Below are positions 33,645 to 41,764 of a DNA stretch of 64,000 nt, in pieces. The notes below the pieces were generated by a model that was given only the letters and a program-made list of their open reading frames with translations, made no database searches and had not been told where the DNA came from. A program made the position numbers and the translations under genes. Each line of letters opens with the position of its first letter. The first letter of the stretch is position 1. This DNA comes from Rhizobium terrae (GTDB lineage: Bacteria > Pseudomonadota > Alphaproteobacteria > Rhizobiales > Rhizobiaceae), in contig NZ_QJKM01000002.1 in assembly GCF_003425685.1 (NCBI RefSeq), positions 62,001 to 126,000 on the forward strand, given 5' to 3'.

Positions 33645-33691
33645 CGCATGCCGTTGTTCCGAAACCGGTTTCCCCTTTCGGGCGGCATGCG
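33645..33691. repeat. Dispersed rhizobial palindromic element (GCATG...CATGC type)
   Basis: CGCATGCCG (33645-33653) is a perfect inverted repeat of CGGCATGCG (33683-33691), with an inner CCGAAACCGG/TTTCGG stem. This shape resembles a short palindrome scattered through rhizobial intergenic regions. It ends just before the GST ribosome binding site. Confidence 0.6.
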
Positions 33692-33707
33692 CAAGGAGGG
33701 ACGTTGA

Positions 33708-34367
33708 ATGCTGAAAATCCATGGTGTCTATCGCTCGCGCGCCACGCGGCCGCTCTGGCTGATCGAAGAACTCGGAATTCCGTTCGAGATCGTGCCGGTC
33801 ATCCAGGCCTATCGCCTGAAGGAGCCGATGGCGGCCGGTGCGCCGGTCAACACGCTGTCGCCGGAATTCCTGGCCGTCAACCCGATGGGCTCGATCCCCT
33901 CGATGGACGACGACGGCTTCGTGCTGCACGAATCGCTCGCCATCACGCTCTATCTCGCCCGCAAATATGGCGGCGATCTCGGCCCGAAGGACATCAATGA
34001 AGAGGCACAGATGGTGCAGTGGTCGCTGTTCGGCGCCACCAGCATCGAGACGCCGGCCCTGAAGATTTCCTCGACGATCGCCGGCGGCAAGCAGGATACG
34101 GAAGAAGGCAGGACGGATATCGACGTTTCCGCCCGCCTTCTGAAACGTCCGTTCGACGTGCTCGAAAAGCACCTTTCCCAGAACGGCCACATGGTCGGCG
34201 GCCGTTTCACGGTGGCGGATATCAATGTCGCGGAAGTGGTGCGGTATGCGCAAGGCCACGCCCCGGTCTTCGACGGCCGCCCGGCACTGAAGGCCTGGCT
34301 CGAAACATGCCAGGCCCGCCCGGGCTTCAAAGCCATGTGGGACAAGCGCACCGCCGAACCGGCCTGA
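33708..34367 (+). CDS. Glutathione S-transferase family protein
   Basis: A 219-residue cytosolic GST. The N-terminal thioredoxin-like domain begins 'MLKIHGVYRSRATRPLWLIEELG' (family Ser/Arg substrate region) and has 'NPMGSIPSMDDDGFVLHESLAI', which includes the cis-Pro and the glutathione-binding Glu-Ser. The all-alpha C-terminal domain has 'VGGRFTVADINVAEV' (N-capping box and Asp). It is preceded by AAGGAGGG. The substrate is unknown. A tandem ~14-base repeat follows the stop region. Confidence 0.92.
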   Translation: MLKIHGVYRSRATRPLWLIEELGIPFEIVPVIQAYRLKEPMAAGAPVNTLSPEFLAVNPMGSIPSMDDDGFVLHESLAITLYLARKYGGDLGPKDINEEAQMVQWSLFGATSIETPALKISSTIAGGKQDTEEGRTDIDVSARLLKRPFDVLEKHLSQNGHMVGGRFTVADINVAEVVRYAQGHAPVFDGRPALKAWLETCQARPGFKAMWDKRTAEPA

Positions 34368-34417
34368 TCGAGCCGGCCTGATCGAGCCGGCTTGGTCCGA
34401 AGCCGGCTTAGTCGAAG
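34359..34417. repeat. Short degenerate tandem repeat after the GST gene
   Basis: Four units of about 14-16 bases (CCGGCCTGATCGAG twice, then two diverged CCGGCTT...GAAG units) run from the last codons of the GST gene toward the LysR stop. Confidence 0.75.
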
Positions 34418-34420
34418 TCG

Positions 34421-35311
34421 TCAGGGTTCTTCCAGCACGGCGAGTTCACCTCTCAGCCAGGCATGGAAGGCCCTGACCTTCGGCGGCGGGCGGGACCCGG
34501 CGCGGGTGACGAAATAGTGCCCGAAGCCGGTCGCCGCCCGGATATCGAAAGGCTCGACCAGCCTGCCCTGCTCCAGCGCGTAGGCCGCCAGCGTCTGCCA
34601 GGCGAGCATCACCCCCTCGCCCGCTATGGTCGCATCGAGACAGAGCGAGGCCTCGTTGAAGACATGGCGGACCGTCATCGGCACCGGCTCCAGCCCAGCC
34701 GCCCTGAACCAGACCTCCCAGGAAAACATCGCCCGCCCATCGACGATCGCCGGCAGTCTAAGGATATCGGCGGGTTCCTTCAGCCGTTCGGCGAGTGCGG
34801 GCGCGCAGACCGGAAAGACAAGCTGCGAGAGGAGCAGTTCCGCGTCGACTCCCGGCCATTTGCCGGCTCCCACCCGGATGCCGAGATCCACCCCGTCGGT
34901 GACGAAATCCGCCATGGCGGTCGTCGCCTCAATCCGCAGCCGGATCTCCGGATGCAGCGACGTGAACCGATCCAGCCGGTGGACGAGGAAACGCGCGGCG
35001 AAGACCGGGGCGACGGAAATGGTCAGCAGCGTATCGTCGCGCTGCCGGCCGAGGCCGACGGCTTCCGAGAGCGACTGGAAACCGTCCGTCAGCCGCGCCA
35101 GCATGGGCCGCGCCGCATCGGTCGGCGCCATGCCCTTCGGCAGGCGATGAAAGACCGGCTGGCCCAACTGCGCCTCCGCCTTGATGACCTGCTGGCTGAC
35201 GGCGCCGATCGAGACGCCGAGCTCTTCCGCCGCCGCCTGCAGGGAGCCGAGCCGGCCGACTGCCTCCAGCGCCCGTAAACCGTTGAGATGCACGAGGTTC
35301 AGGTTCTTCAT
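34421..35311 (-). CDS. LysR-family transcriptional regulator (GcvA-like)
   Basis: A 296-residue LysR regulator. The N-terminal HTH is 'HLNGLRALEAVGRLGSLQAAAEELGVSIGAVSQQVIKAE', split here as 'RALEAVGRLGSLQAAAEELG' plus 'VSIGAVSQQVIKAEAQLG', as in GcvA-type regulators. The periplasmic-binding-like effector domain follows (about residues 93-295). It is divergent from a 66-residue gene across an inverted repeat (35382-35401). The target and coinducer are unknown. Confidence 0.93.
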   Translation of the reverse strand: MKNLNLVHLNGLRALEAVGRLGSLQAAAEELGVSIGAVSQQVIKAEAQLGQPVFHRLPKGMAPTDAARPMLARLTDGFQSLSEAVGLGRQRDDTLLTISVAPVFAARFLVHRLDRFTSLHPEIRLRIEATTAMADFVTDGVDLGIRVGAGKWPGVDAELLLSQLVFPVCAPALAERLKEPADILRLPAIVDGRAMFSWEVWFRAAGLEPVPMTVRHVFNEASLCLDATIAGEGVMLAWQTLAAYALEQGRLVEPFDIRAATGFGHYFVTRAGSRPPPKVRAFHAWLRGELAVLEEP

Positions 35312-35381
35312 ATAGATTTTCTAAAGCCGCATGCTGAAGAACTCAATTGAAAAGCGGCCTCACCTCGCCGATATTCTTCCT

Positions 35382-35401
35382 GCAAATGAACATACGTTTG
35401 C
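35382..35401. promoter_or_regulatory. Putative LysR operator
   Basis: GCAAA-N10-TTTGC inverted repeat lies between the LysR start and the divergent small gene, compatible with a LysR-type site. Confidence 0.4.
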
Positions 35402-35412
35402 GAGGTGACGAC

Positions 35413-35613
35413 ATGACACCGCTAAAGATTTTCTTGAACCTGAAGGATCGGCTGCTGGCCGAGGAAGCCCTGACGGACATTCAGCCGGACGATCCTTTAC
35501 AGCATCCCGAGGTGCGCTCGATGAACCTCCGGCAACTGGCCGACCTGCCCTTCCCCGGCCATTTCCACCCTGCGGCGCATCATGAAAAGCCGCTTCTCGC
35601 GAAATGTGCATGA
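35413..35613 (+). CDS. Small hypothetical protein divergent from LysR
   Basis: A 66-residue soluble protein starting MTPLKIFLNLKDRLL, with GAGGTG six bases before the ATG. It contains 'HPEVRSMNLRQLADLPF' and a His-rich stretch 'GHFHPAAHHEK'. I recognise no family, but divergence from LysR with a shared inverted repeat suggests it is the regulated gene. It could be a small metal- or stress-related protein. No membrane segment. Confidence 0.7.
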   Translation: MTPLKIFLNLKDRLLAEEALTDIQPDDPLQHPEVRSMNLRQLADLPFPGHFHPAAHHEKPLLAKCA

Positions 35614-35644
35614 ACGGCCGATGATCCTTCCGCCGCGGTTGCGG

Positions 35645-36271
35645 TTAGGGTGCGGCGGCCTGCTCTGCCTCCGCGCGCTGGACGCCTGGTCGAGCTTTCA
35701 TGCGCTCGAAATGCGCATTGACCTTCGGGAAATCGGCACGATCGAGCTTCAGGTTCGGCAGCCAACTGGTCATCAGGTAGAGATAGGGATCGGCAACCGA
35801 ATAGGTTTCGCCGAGCACATAAGGGCCTTCGAGGAAATCGTCCTCGATGAGCTGGAAGCAATCGTGAAAATTCTTCGGCGCCTTGGCCATCATGTCGTCG
35901 AACGAGGCCTGGCTGTCCGCCCAGCGATAATAACGGCGGTAATGCGCATAGGCGACATGCACCGTCGAGGCGATATAGGCATTGAAGGCCTGCATCTTGC
36001 CGAACAGGAAGGGATCATCCAGCGGGGCAAGCTTCGCTTCCGGTGCCGCCTGGGCGATGAAGGCGAGGATGGCGACGGATTCGGTGATCACGCCGCGATC
36101 CGTCACCAGCGCCGGCACGCGCCCCTTCGGGTTGATCTTCAGATAGGCTTCCGACTGCTGTTCGTTTTCGGCGAATTTCACCCGCCTGACCTCATAGGGC
36201 AGGCCGGATTCGGCGAGCGCGATGTGGCTGGCAAGCGAACAGGCATTGGGCGAAAAGAACAGCGTGTACAT
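35645..36271 (-). CDS. Glutathione S-transferase family protein
   Basis: A 208-residue GST, distinct from the one at 33.7 kb. The N-terminal domain starts 'MYTLFFSPNACSLASHIALAESG' (Ser/Cys active-site region of beta/theta-like GSTs), with 'NPKGRVPALVTDRGVITESVAIL' containing the cis-Pro and Glu-Ser. The C-terminal helices end 'VADPYLYLMTSWLPNL'. The substrate is unknown. Ribosome binding site GGAGG lies upstream. A 9-bp perfect hairpin lies upstream at 36302-36330. Confidence 0.92.
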   Translation of the reverse strand: MYTLFFSPNACSLASHIALAESGLPYEVRRVKFAENEQQSEAYLKINPKGRVPALVTDRGVITESVAILAFIAQAAPEAKLAPLDDPFLFGKMQAFNAYIASTVHVAYAHYRRYYRWADSQASFDDMMAKAPKNFHDCFQLIEDDFLEGPYVLGETYSVADPYLYLMTSWLPNLKLDRADFPKVNAHFERMKARPGVQRAEAEQAAAP

Positions 36272-36301
36272 GGGGATCCTCCGGTTGGCCGGGATGTTGT
36301 A

Positions 36302-36330
36302 GGGCGTTTCTCACCTGAATGGAAACGCCC
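36302..36330. repeat. 9-bp perfect inverted repeat between GST and DUF4406-like genes
   Basis: GGGCGTTTC and GAAACGCCC flank an 11-base loop. No T-run follows on either strand, so it may be an attenuating hairpin or an operator. Confidence 0.6.
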
Positions 36331-36356
36331 CGCAGCCGAAATTTTCGTGCCCCGGC

Positions 36357-36713
36357 TCAGACGACACCCGGCACATCCTCCAACCGGTACCAAACCGGAA
36401 TGCCACGCTCGGTGGCGATCCGAACGTCGTTGTCGGCGCCCTTAGATGCGCCCGGGAGCCTCAGCACACCTTCACAAAGCTGCAGCAGCCGGCCGGCCGT
36501 CGGGTGGAAAATCTCCTCGTAGAGATCGTCGCCGGGATGTTTGCCGCCCGCCGCATGCCAGACGGGCAGCGCCACCCATTCACCGATCATCGGCACATGA
36601 CCGGCCTTGAACAGCGCATAGGACGGCGCTTCCAGCCGCTTGAGGTTTTCCGCCATCTTCTTGGGGTCATCGTCCGTGCCGGACCGATAGGGGCCGGCGA
36701 TCAAAATCAACAT
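36357..36713 (-). CDS. DUF4406-like (nucleoside 2-deoxyribosyltransferase-like) protein
   Basis: A 118-residue protein with an N-terminal 'MLILIAGPYRSGTDDDP', typical of DUF4406/nucleoside deoxyribosyltransferase-like folds. Conserved-looking 'KAGHVPMIGEWVALPVW' and 'CEGVLRLPGASKGADNDVRIA' follow, the latter resembling the GAS/ADxD substrate loop. The start at 36713 has GGAG eight bases upstream. No specific reaction can be claimed. It is divergent from a DeoR gene, so it may be under its control. Confidence 0.75.
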   Translation of the reverse strand: MLILIAGPYRSGTDDDPKKMAENLKRLEAPSYALFKAGHVPMIGEWVALPVWHAAGGKHPGDDLYEEIFHPTAGRLLQLCEGVLRLPGASKGADNDVRIATERGIPVWYRLEDVPGVV

Positions 36714-36753
36714 CTTCGTTTCTCCAGAATTTATCCGCACCCATCGCGGAACC

Positions 36754-36829
36754 GCACGAATTTGCCTGAATTGCTTTACTTAATCCAGATTTTCAGGCAT
36801 TTTCACGCTTATTCATGCAATTTCGTGCA
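36754..36829. promoter_or_regulatory. Repeated GCA-rich inverted motifs: possible DeoR operators
   Basis: GCACGAATTTGC (36754-36765) and GCAATTTCGTGC (36818-36829) are near-perfect inverted copies, and related GCATTTTCACGC lies between at about 36797-36808. They fill the gap between the divergent DeoR and DUF4406-like genes. Confidence 0.5.
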
Positions 36830-36840
36830 GAGTCAAGACC

Positions 36841-37596
36841 ATGCTGACAAGCCAACGCAAGAGCCTCATTCTCGACATGCTGCGTCGCGAGGGGCAGGTG
36901 ATCGCCAAACGGGCGGCCGAGGAGTTTTCGCTTTCGGAAGATACGATCCGCCGCGACCTCCGCGAGATGGCGGCGGAAGGCCTGCTCCGGCGGGTACATG
37001 GCGGAGCGATGCCGGTCGCACCGGACCTGCCGGATTTTTCCGCGCGGCAGACGATTTCATCCGACGTGAAGCGGAGGCTGGGTGCGGCGGCCGCGAAGCT
37101 GGTGAAGCCGGGGCAGATGATCTTTCTCGACGGCGGCACATCGACCGCGGAGATCGCCCGCGCGCTTCCCCGCGATTTCGGGTTCACCGTCGCGACCCAC
37201 AGCCCGACGATCGCCGCCGAACTGGAGCATCATCCGGCAGCGGAGGTGATCCTGATCGGCGGGCGGCTCTACAAACATTCCATGGTGGCGGTGGGTGCGG
37301 CGGCAATGAGCCAGATTTCGCTGATCCGCCCGGATGTTTTTTTTCTCGGCGTCACCGCCGTCCATCCGTCCCAAGGGCTTTCGACCGGGGATATGGAGGA
37401 AGCGGCGATCAAGCGGCATATCGCTTCGCGTGCAGCGGAGACGTTTGTGCTGATCACGGAGGAGAAGCTGGACAGATCGTCGCCCTGCACGATCATGCCG
37501 GTTTCGGAGCTGACGTGCATGATCGTGCAAAACGGAATCGATGAGGACCGGTTGACGTCGTATAGGGCGCTGGGTGTGAATGTGGTGGAGGCGTGA
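36841..37596 (+). CDS. DeoR/GlpR-family transcriptional regulator
   Basis: A 251-residue regulator. The HTH is 'QVIAKRAAEEFSLSEDTIRRDLREMAAEGLLRRVHGGAM' (DeoR hallmark; split: 'FSLSEDTIRRDLREM' and 'LLRRVHGGA'). The C-terminal sugar-phosphate-binding domain has 'IFLDGGTSTAEIARALP' and 'GGRLYKHSMVAVG'. It is probably a repressor responding to a phosphorylated sugar. There is no sugar operon next to it; the adjacent candidate target is the divergent 36357-36713 gene. Confidence 0.94.
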   Translation: MLTSQRKSLILDMLRREGQVIAKRAAEEFSLSEDTIRRDLREMAAEGLLRRVHGGAMPVAPDLPDFSARQTISSDVKRRLGAAAAKLVKPGQMIFLDGGTSTAEIARALPRDFGFTVATHSPTIAAELEHHPAAEVILIGGRLYKHSMVAVGAAAMSQISLIRPDVFFLGVTAVHPSQGLSTGDMEEAAIKRHIASRAAETFVLITEEKLDRSSPCTIMPVSELTCMIVQNGIDEDRLTSYRALGVNVVEA

Positions 37597-37635
37597 GGCC
37601 GCCACGTCTGGCAATCGGTCGCAAAGCCGGCGGAA

Positions 37636-38478
37636 TCAGCCTTTCAGGAAGTTCGCCGCAGTGAGAGGAACAGGCCTGTAGCCGTCGACATCGGCGATAT
37701 CATATTCCCGACCCAGTTCCGCCGCGACCAGAACGCGACCGGATTTCGACATCAGCAAAGGATCTCGCCAGAGTCCGCTCAGGACGTGGCCGATGAACCT
37801 CGGGGATTCAGAATTGGACAAGTCGAAATATTCGGCATTCTGCATGACGGCTTCGGTGCGTACCAGGCCGGGATAGAGTGCAACGGCGGCGACATTGTGC
37901 GGACGCAGTTCGTGCGCGAAGTCTGCGGCCATCTTATCGGCTGCCGCTTTGGCCATGCCGTAGATCGCGTTCCCGTCGTAAAATTGCGCTGCCCAGAATG
38001 AAATATTGACGATCAGACCACGCCGCGTCGAAATCATCATCGGCGCCACCGCACGCGACATCATGAAAGCCGCCTTGAGGGCCGTGCCGATCATTGCGTC
38101 CCATCGCCAGGCGGGTTGCTCCCAGAAGGGACGAGGCCAAGTAAAATCCCCGTCCTCGACCATATTTTCATAACCGGGCCAGGCATTGTTCACCAGAATA
38201 TCCAGCCTGTTGCCGGCTCTGATCTCCGCGGCCACGCCTTCGGTTTCGGCGTCATTGCTGTGGTCGCAATGGTGAATGACAATGCGACCGGGCAATCCTC
38301 CAGCCTCGCGCTCCAGCCCCTCCAGAGATCCTGCGCGCTTACCCTCCAGGCTTGTCTCCGCCTCGGAACGGGTGCGACCGGTCACGTGAACCGTGGCGCC
38401 CTCCGCAGCGAGCGCGAGCGCGATCCCTCGGCCGACACCGCGGCTTGCGCCCGTAACCAACGCGATGACGTCTTTCAT
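37636..38478 (-). CDS. Short-chain dehydrogenase/reductase (SDR)
   Basis: A 280-residue classical SDR, cytosolic NAD(P)-dependent oxidoreductase. Cofactor motif 'LVTGASRGVGRGIALAL', 'NNAWPG' (NNAG variant), Ser in 'LIVNISFWAAQ', and catalytic 'YGMAKAAADKMAADFA' (YxxxK). 'PGLVRTE' follows. The Arg/Ser around 'GRTRSEAE' suggests NADPH preference. The substrate is unknown. It is convergent with the DeoR gene. The 238-base gap that follows holds only a remnant reading frame at 38573-38716. Confidence 0.93.
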   Translation of the reverse strand: MKDVIALVTGASRGVGRGIALALAAEGATVHVTGRTRSEAETSLEGKRAGSLEGLEREAGGLPGRIVIHHCDHSNDAETEGVAAEIRAGNRLDILVNNAWPGYENMVEDGDFTWPRPFWEQPAWRWDAMIGTALKAAFMMSRAVAPMMISTRRGLIVNISFWAAQFYDGNAIYGMAKAAADKMAADFAHELRPHNVAAVALYPGLVRTEAVMQNAEYFDLSNSESPRFIGHVLSGLWRDPLLMSKSGRVLVAAELGREYDIADVDGYRPVPLTAANFLKG

Positions 38479-38572
38479 ACTGGCTGGCCTCCCTTAGACG
38501 GCTGTTAAAGGCGGGGACCTCAAAAATTTCCGAAATATGTAGCAAGTGCCACCAGGACTGCGAAAAATAAGA

Positions 38573-38716
38573 TCAGGGGCCAGGTTCATTGCCGGGCTTC
38601 TGAATGGCGTTCCAGAGGCTGCCCGGCGTAAAATCATAGCCCAAGCGCATCCATTGCATCACATCAAACGGGTGCGCGACAATGAGATCCGCTCTACCGA
38701 TCTCATATCTTAAAGC
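38573..38716 (-). pseudogene. Gene-fragment-like frame after the PIN toxin stop
   Basis: Directly after the PIN-gene stop (TAG 38717-38719) the same frame stays open for about 48 codons to TGA at 38573-38575. It reads sensibly ('RYEIGRADLIVAH', 'WMRLGYDFTPGSLWNAI'), but has no start codon with a ribosome binding site. It may be a remnant of a lost gene. Weak evidence. Confidence 0.25.
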
Positions 38717-39178
38717 CTATAGGGTTCGCTGTCCCGAAGAAGTAGTGTTCACCACTTGCGTGTCCACGACAGAAGCATCCTTGGCGGCGAAATCCCTCAG
38801 ATTGTCCGTAACAAGAATGTCGGCCTCGGCACCGAAGGCCGTAGCTAACACGCCTGCATCCTCTACGTCAGACATGGCGAAGCGCTCTTCTCCGCCCAAA
38901 ATCAGATAGGGATCGAGCGAATCCGGCCCATATTTCATAATATCGATGATGGAGCCGGTATATGCTTTGATGCGGTCTTCTGTGAATTGCAGTCGCCGGA
39001 GAACCGTCTCGAGGGTTTCGATCATCTCGAACGAGATGACTAGCTGAGCTCTATCATCTATGCCCCACTTTTGGCTGCTCACCATCGACACCAAGGTCTG
39101 GGTTGCAGTTCCCTTATGACCACGGTCGTGCGCCATTATGCTGCCGACGACGACGTTGACATCGACGTCGAGCAGCAC
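38717..39178 (-). CDS. PIN-domain toxin of a type II toxin-antitoxin system
   Basis: A 153-residue PIN-domain ribonuclease-like protein. The first Asp lies in 'VLLDVDVNVVVG'; 'ISFEMIETLETVL' gives the conserved Glu region; 'MSDVEDAGVLATAFGAEADILVTDNLRDF' (split: 'MSDVEDAGVLATAFGAE' and 'ILVTDNLRDF') carries the remaining acidic residues. The first codon is GTG at 39178; the frame continues 7 codons upstream to the antitoxin stop. It is 21 bases downstream of the RHH-type antitoxin gene. Codon usage is less GC-rich than in the core genes. Confidence 0.85.
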   Translation of the reverse strand: MLLDVDVNVVVGSIMAHDRGHKGTATQTLVSMVSSQKWGIDDRAQLVISFEMIETLETVLRRLQFTEDRIKAYTGSIIDIMKYGPDSLDPYLILGGEERFAMSDVEDAGVLATAFGAEADILVTDNLRDFAAKDASVVDTQVVNTTSSGQRTL

Positions 39179-39199
39179 CCGGGCAGGACGATCTATGGC

Positions 39200-39556
39200 C
39201 TACTTCCGGAGCGCGGCGGCACGGGTGAGGGCCGTCGCTTCTTCCAACATGTCGATCTCGCTGGACGCCTCTTCTGGCCCCCCGAACCGGTGCTCGGATG
39301 CCAGGTCGGTGGTTGCCTTCTCAAGACGAACCCGCGCCGCCGCTGCCATCATTTCGCGGCCAAGTCTGGTGATGGTGTCCTGGTCGTTCTGTGCGTTCAA
39401 CTCGAGCAAGAAATCGCGGACACCCTTGGGAAGCCCAACGAATACGGTGATCGCGCTGGAAACCGCGTTCGATACGGACCTGTTTTCCATCGAAGCCACC
39501 ATCTTCAATTTCGTGGCCGTTCTGCCATCGACATTCGCCGAGACTGTAGAGGACAT
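39200..39556 (-). CDS. Antitoxin (ribbon-helix-helix type) partner of the PIN toxin
   Basis: A 118-residue protein with an N-terminal RHH-like segment ('STVSANVDGRTATKLKMVAS', 'NRSVSNAVSSAITVFVGLP'), followed by a helical toxin-binding part. The ATG at 39556 follows TAGGAG. It precedes the PIN gene by 21 bases. An inverted repeat upstream (39567-39589) is a probable autoregulation site. Confidence 0.8.
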   Translation of the reverse strand: MSSTVSANVDGRTATKLKMVASMENRSVSNAVSSAITVFVGLPKGVRDFLLELNAQNDQDTITRLGREMMAAAARVRLEKATTDLASEHRFGGPEEASSEIDMLEEATALTRAAALRK

Positions 39557-39566
39557 CACGAGCTCC

Positions 39567-39589
39567 TATAGAAATACGTCATTTCTATA
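39567..39589. promoter_or_regulatory. Operator-like inverted repeat of the toxin-antitoxin operon
   Basis: TATAGAAAT-ACGTC-ATTTCTATA is a perfect 9-bp inverted repeat with a 5-base centre, 11 bases upstream of the antitoxin start, where RHH antitoxins usually bind. The minus-strand TATATA lies nearby. Confidence 0.7.
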
Positions 39590-39777
39590 TACCTGCAAAA
39601 GCAGCGATTTTAGAAGGTGAGTCCGTGCACACCGTCCAAGACACATCTCACATCGTTACGCCTGAAGACCCGCTTCGTTGGTGGCAGTTGCTACCTAATT
39701 CCGAAAATTTCGCTGCGGCAAAGAAGACTCGCCACATAAAAACCAGGGAACAGTCAAATTCAATCCCGCGGAGCAAT

Positions 39778-39833
39778 CCGGCTAAAGCCCTCCTCTCTGC
39801 CAGAGGCGAGGAGAATGCGGCGGTTGCCGGATG
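39778..39833. repeat. Degenerate half of a RIME-like repeat
   Basis: The sequence (AAAGCCCTCCTC..., then GAGGAGAATGCGGCGG, then GCCGGATGAG) aligns by eye to the right half of the element at 12013-12150 with several changes. It lies 9 bases before the asparaginase stop region. Confidence 0.55.
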
Positions 39834-39841
39834 AGTGTTAT

Positions 39842-40849
39842 CTATGCAAACATCACGTCCGTGACCTTGACGTCACCCACATGCATGCCGTTCCAGTTGC
39901 TCATCGACTTGTTGGCCATCGACAGCAGCTTTTGCTGCACTTCGCCGCCCTTTTCGAAATAGCGGGAAATGAGCGCGAAGATCATCGCTTCGGCAGCGCG
40001 CGTCGTGCCATCCTCGCATTTGACGGCCATGGCGAGGCCCTGATCCGGCAGCGCCGCGACGAAGACGCCTTCGGCGCCGGTCTTGGCAAAGATCCTGCCG
40101 GGCGCAGCCTGCATCAGCGTAGTGCAGGCACGGTTGGTGCCGGCGACGTAGAAAGGTTCGGCCATGCAGGCTTCCATCAGCCGGCGCGAGGCTCTGGCGC
40201 GCTCCGGCGATAGCGTGTTTCCAGTCGCCATCTTGGCAAAACCATGGGCAAGCCCCTTCAGCGGCACCGCATAGCTCGGGATCGAGCAGCCGTCCGTGCC
40301 GCAGTTCTGGTGGCCGAGGATAGCGCCGGTCAGCCCTTCCATCGTGCCGCGGATTTCGGCCTGCAGCGGGTGGTCGTATTCCACGTAGCCTTTGACATCC
40401 ATGCCCGCGTGGACACAGGTGCAGACGAAGCCGGAATGTTTACCGGAGCAGTTGTTATGAAGCTGCGTCGGCTTTTCGATGGTGCGGGCTTGGTGGATCA
40501 GCACGGTCTGGTCGGAGGCCCAATGGGCGCCGCATTCAAGCGCGGCCTCGTCGCGGCCGGCACTGGCGAGCATCGCGGCGGCTGTCGCCACGTGAGCGTC
40601 CTCGCCCGAATGGGAGGAGCAGGCGAGCGCCAGCTCGACATTGCCGAAACCATAGGCATCCGCGGCACCGCTTTCGATCAGCGGCAGCGCCTGCATGGCC
40701 TTGCAGGCCGAACGCGGGAAAACACCCGCCTCCGCTTCACCGAAAGAGAAGACGGTCCTGCCGTCGCCGTCGACGACCACGCCGAAGCCGCGATGACGGC
40801 TTTCCACCAGTTTGCCTCGGGTCACTTCGACGGTCACAGGATTTTGCAT
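39842..40849 (-). CDS. L-asparaginase of the R. etli class (type II)
   Basis: A 335-residue asparaginase of the structurally distinct rhizobial class, which hydrolyses L-asparagine to aspartate and ammonia. Conserved residues: Ser47/Lys50 in 'FPRSACKAMQALPL', Ser79 in 'LACSSHSGED', and Cys134/Lys137 in 'HNNCSGKHSGF', in register with the Ser-Lys pair and Cys/Lys metal site known in ReAV. 'GHQNCGTDGC' carries the second cysteine. It is cytosolic with no signal peptide, so it uses internal or imported asparagine. No obvious operon. Confidence 0.93.
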   Translation of the reverse strand: MQNPVTVEVTRGKLVESRHRGFGVVVDGDGRTVFSFGEAEAGVFPRSACKAMQALPLIESGAADAYGFGNVELALACSSHSGEDAHVATAAAMLASAGRDEAALECGAHWASDQTVLIHQARTIEKPTQLHNNCSGKHSGFVCTCVHAGMDVKGYVEYDHPLQAEIRGTMEGLTGAILGHQNCGTDGCSIPSYAVPLKGLAHGFAKMATGNTLSPERARASRRLMEACMAEPFYVAGTNRACTTLMQAAPGRIFAKTGAEGVFVAALPDQGLAMAVKCEDGTTRAAEAMIFALISRYFEKGGEVQQKLLSMANKSMSNWNGMHVGDVKVTDVMFA

Positions 40850-40953
40850 GGTCGGTCCTGAAATTGCTGTTTTTGATGATGCCTATGGCGCTGACGGGTC
40901 ATAGCCGGTTCCGGCGCCATTTTCACGCCTTGATTCTCCAGGGGGCACCTTGC

Positions 40954-41691
40954 ATGAAATCGGTTAAGCGGCTGTTTCTGGTCATCTTCATCGTTTATCT
41001 GCTGCCGACATTCGCCTCAGCCGGGCTCTGGGCGATCAAGGACCGGCCGTCCCGCTGGAGCGAGGCGCGCTGGTCGTCGGCCGGCATCCTGCCGAAACCG
41101 GAAGAAAGCAGCGAAGCGGCGATCTACGTCTTTTCCGCCATGACCGGCGGGTTCAAGGGTGCGATCGCAAGTCATGCCTGGATCGTCTTTAAGGAAAAGG
41201 GCGCCAAAACCTATACGCGCTTCGACAAAGTGGGCTGGGGTTCGCCGATCCGCCGCAACCACCGGGAGCCGGACGCCTACTGGTATTCCAACGCGCCGCA
41301 GCTGGTGACATCGGTGACCGGCTCGAAAGCCGAACTGCTGGTTCCGAAAGTCGAAGGGGCGATCGCCGCCTATCCCTACGCGGAGCCTGGCGGCTATACG
41401 ATCTGGCCGGGGCCGAATTCCAATACGTTCGTCGCCTATGTGCTGCGCACCGTGCCGGAACTCGGCGCCGTGCTGCCGCCGCATGCAGTCGGCCGCGACT
41501 ACCTGCCGGATGGCGAATTCTTCCATATCGACGACGACTGGCGGGACGTGCACCTGACGCTGCGCGGGCTGGTCGGCGTTTCGGCCGGGGTGCGCAGCGG
41601 CTTCGAACTGCATTTTTTAGGACTGGTCGCGGGCCTCGACCTCGCCAATCCGGGCATCAAGGTTCCGGCGCTCGGCCGAATCGGGATTTGA
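40954..41691 (+). CDS. DUF3750 family protein with N-terminal signal/anchor
   Basis: A 245-residue DUF3750 protein. Residues 6-24 ('RLFLVIFIVYLLPTFASA') form a signal or anchor. The domain contains 'SHAWIVFKEKGAKTYTRFDKVGWG', 'GYTIWPGPNSNTFVAYVLR' (the conserved part) and 'PPHAVGRDYLPDGEFF'. It is predicted to be periplasmic or membrane-linked; its fold is reminiscent of NlpC/P60-like proteins, but no function is known. The ATG at 40954 is preceded by CAGGGGG. It is divergent from the asparaginase gene. Confidence 0.88.
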   Translation: MKSVKRLFLVIFIVYLLPTFASAGLWAIKDRPSRWSEARWSSAGILPKPEESSEAAIYVFSAMTGGFKGAIASHAWIVFKEKGAKTYTRFDKVGWGSPIRRNHREPDAYWYSNAPQLVTSVTGSKAELLVPKVEGAIAAYPYAEPGGYTIWPGPNSNTFVAYVLRTVPELGAVLPPHAVGRDYLPDGEFFHIDDDWRDVHLTLRGLVGVSAGVRSGFELHFLGLVAGLDLANPGIKVPALGRIGI

Positions 41692-41711
41692 GATGGCAGC
41701 CATGCATAAAA

Positions 41712-41739
41712 TGCAAAACGCCCGCGGAAGGCGGGCGTT
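41712..41739 (-). terminator. Terminator of the DUF1127 gene
   Basis: On the minus strand AACGCCCGC pairs with GCGGGCGTT (9 bp, 5-base loop) and is followed by TTTGCATTTT. It lies 26 bases beyond the DUF1127 stop. Confidence 0.7.
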
Positions 41740-41764
41740 CGACATGCATGCTGTCAGATGGCGA

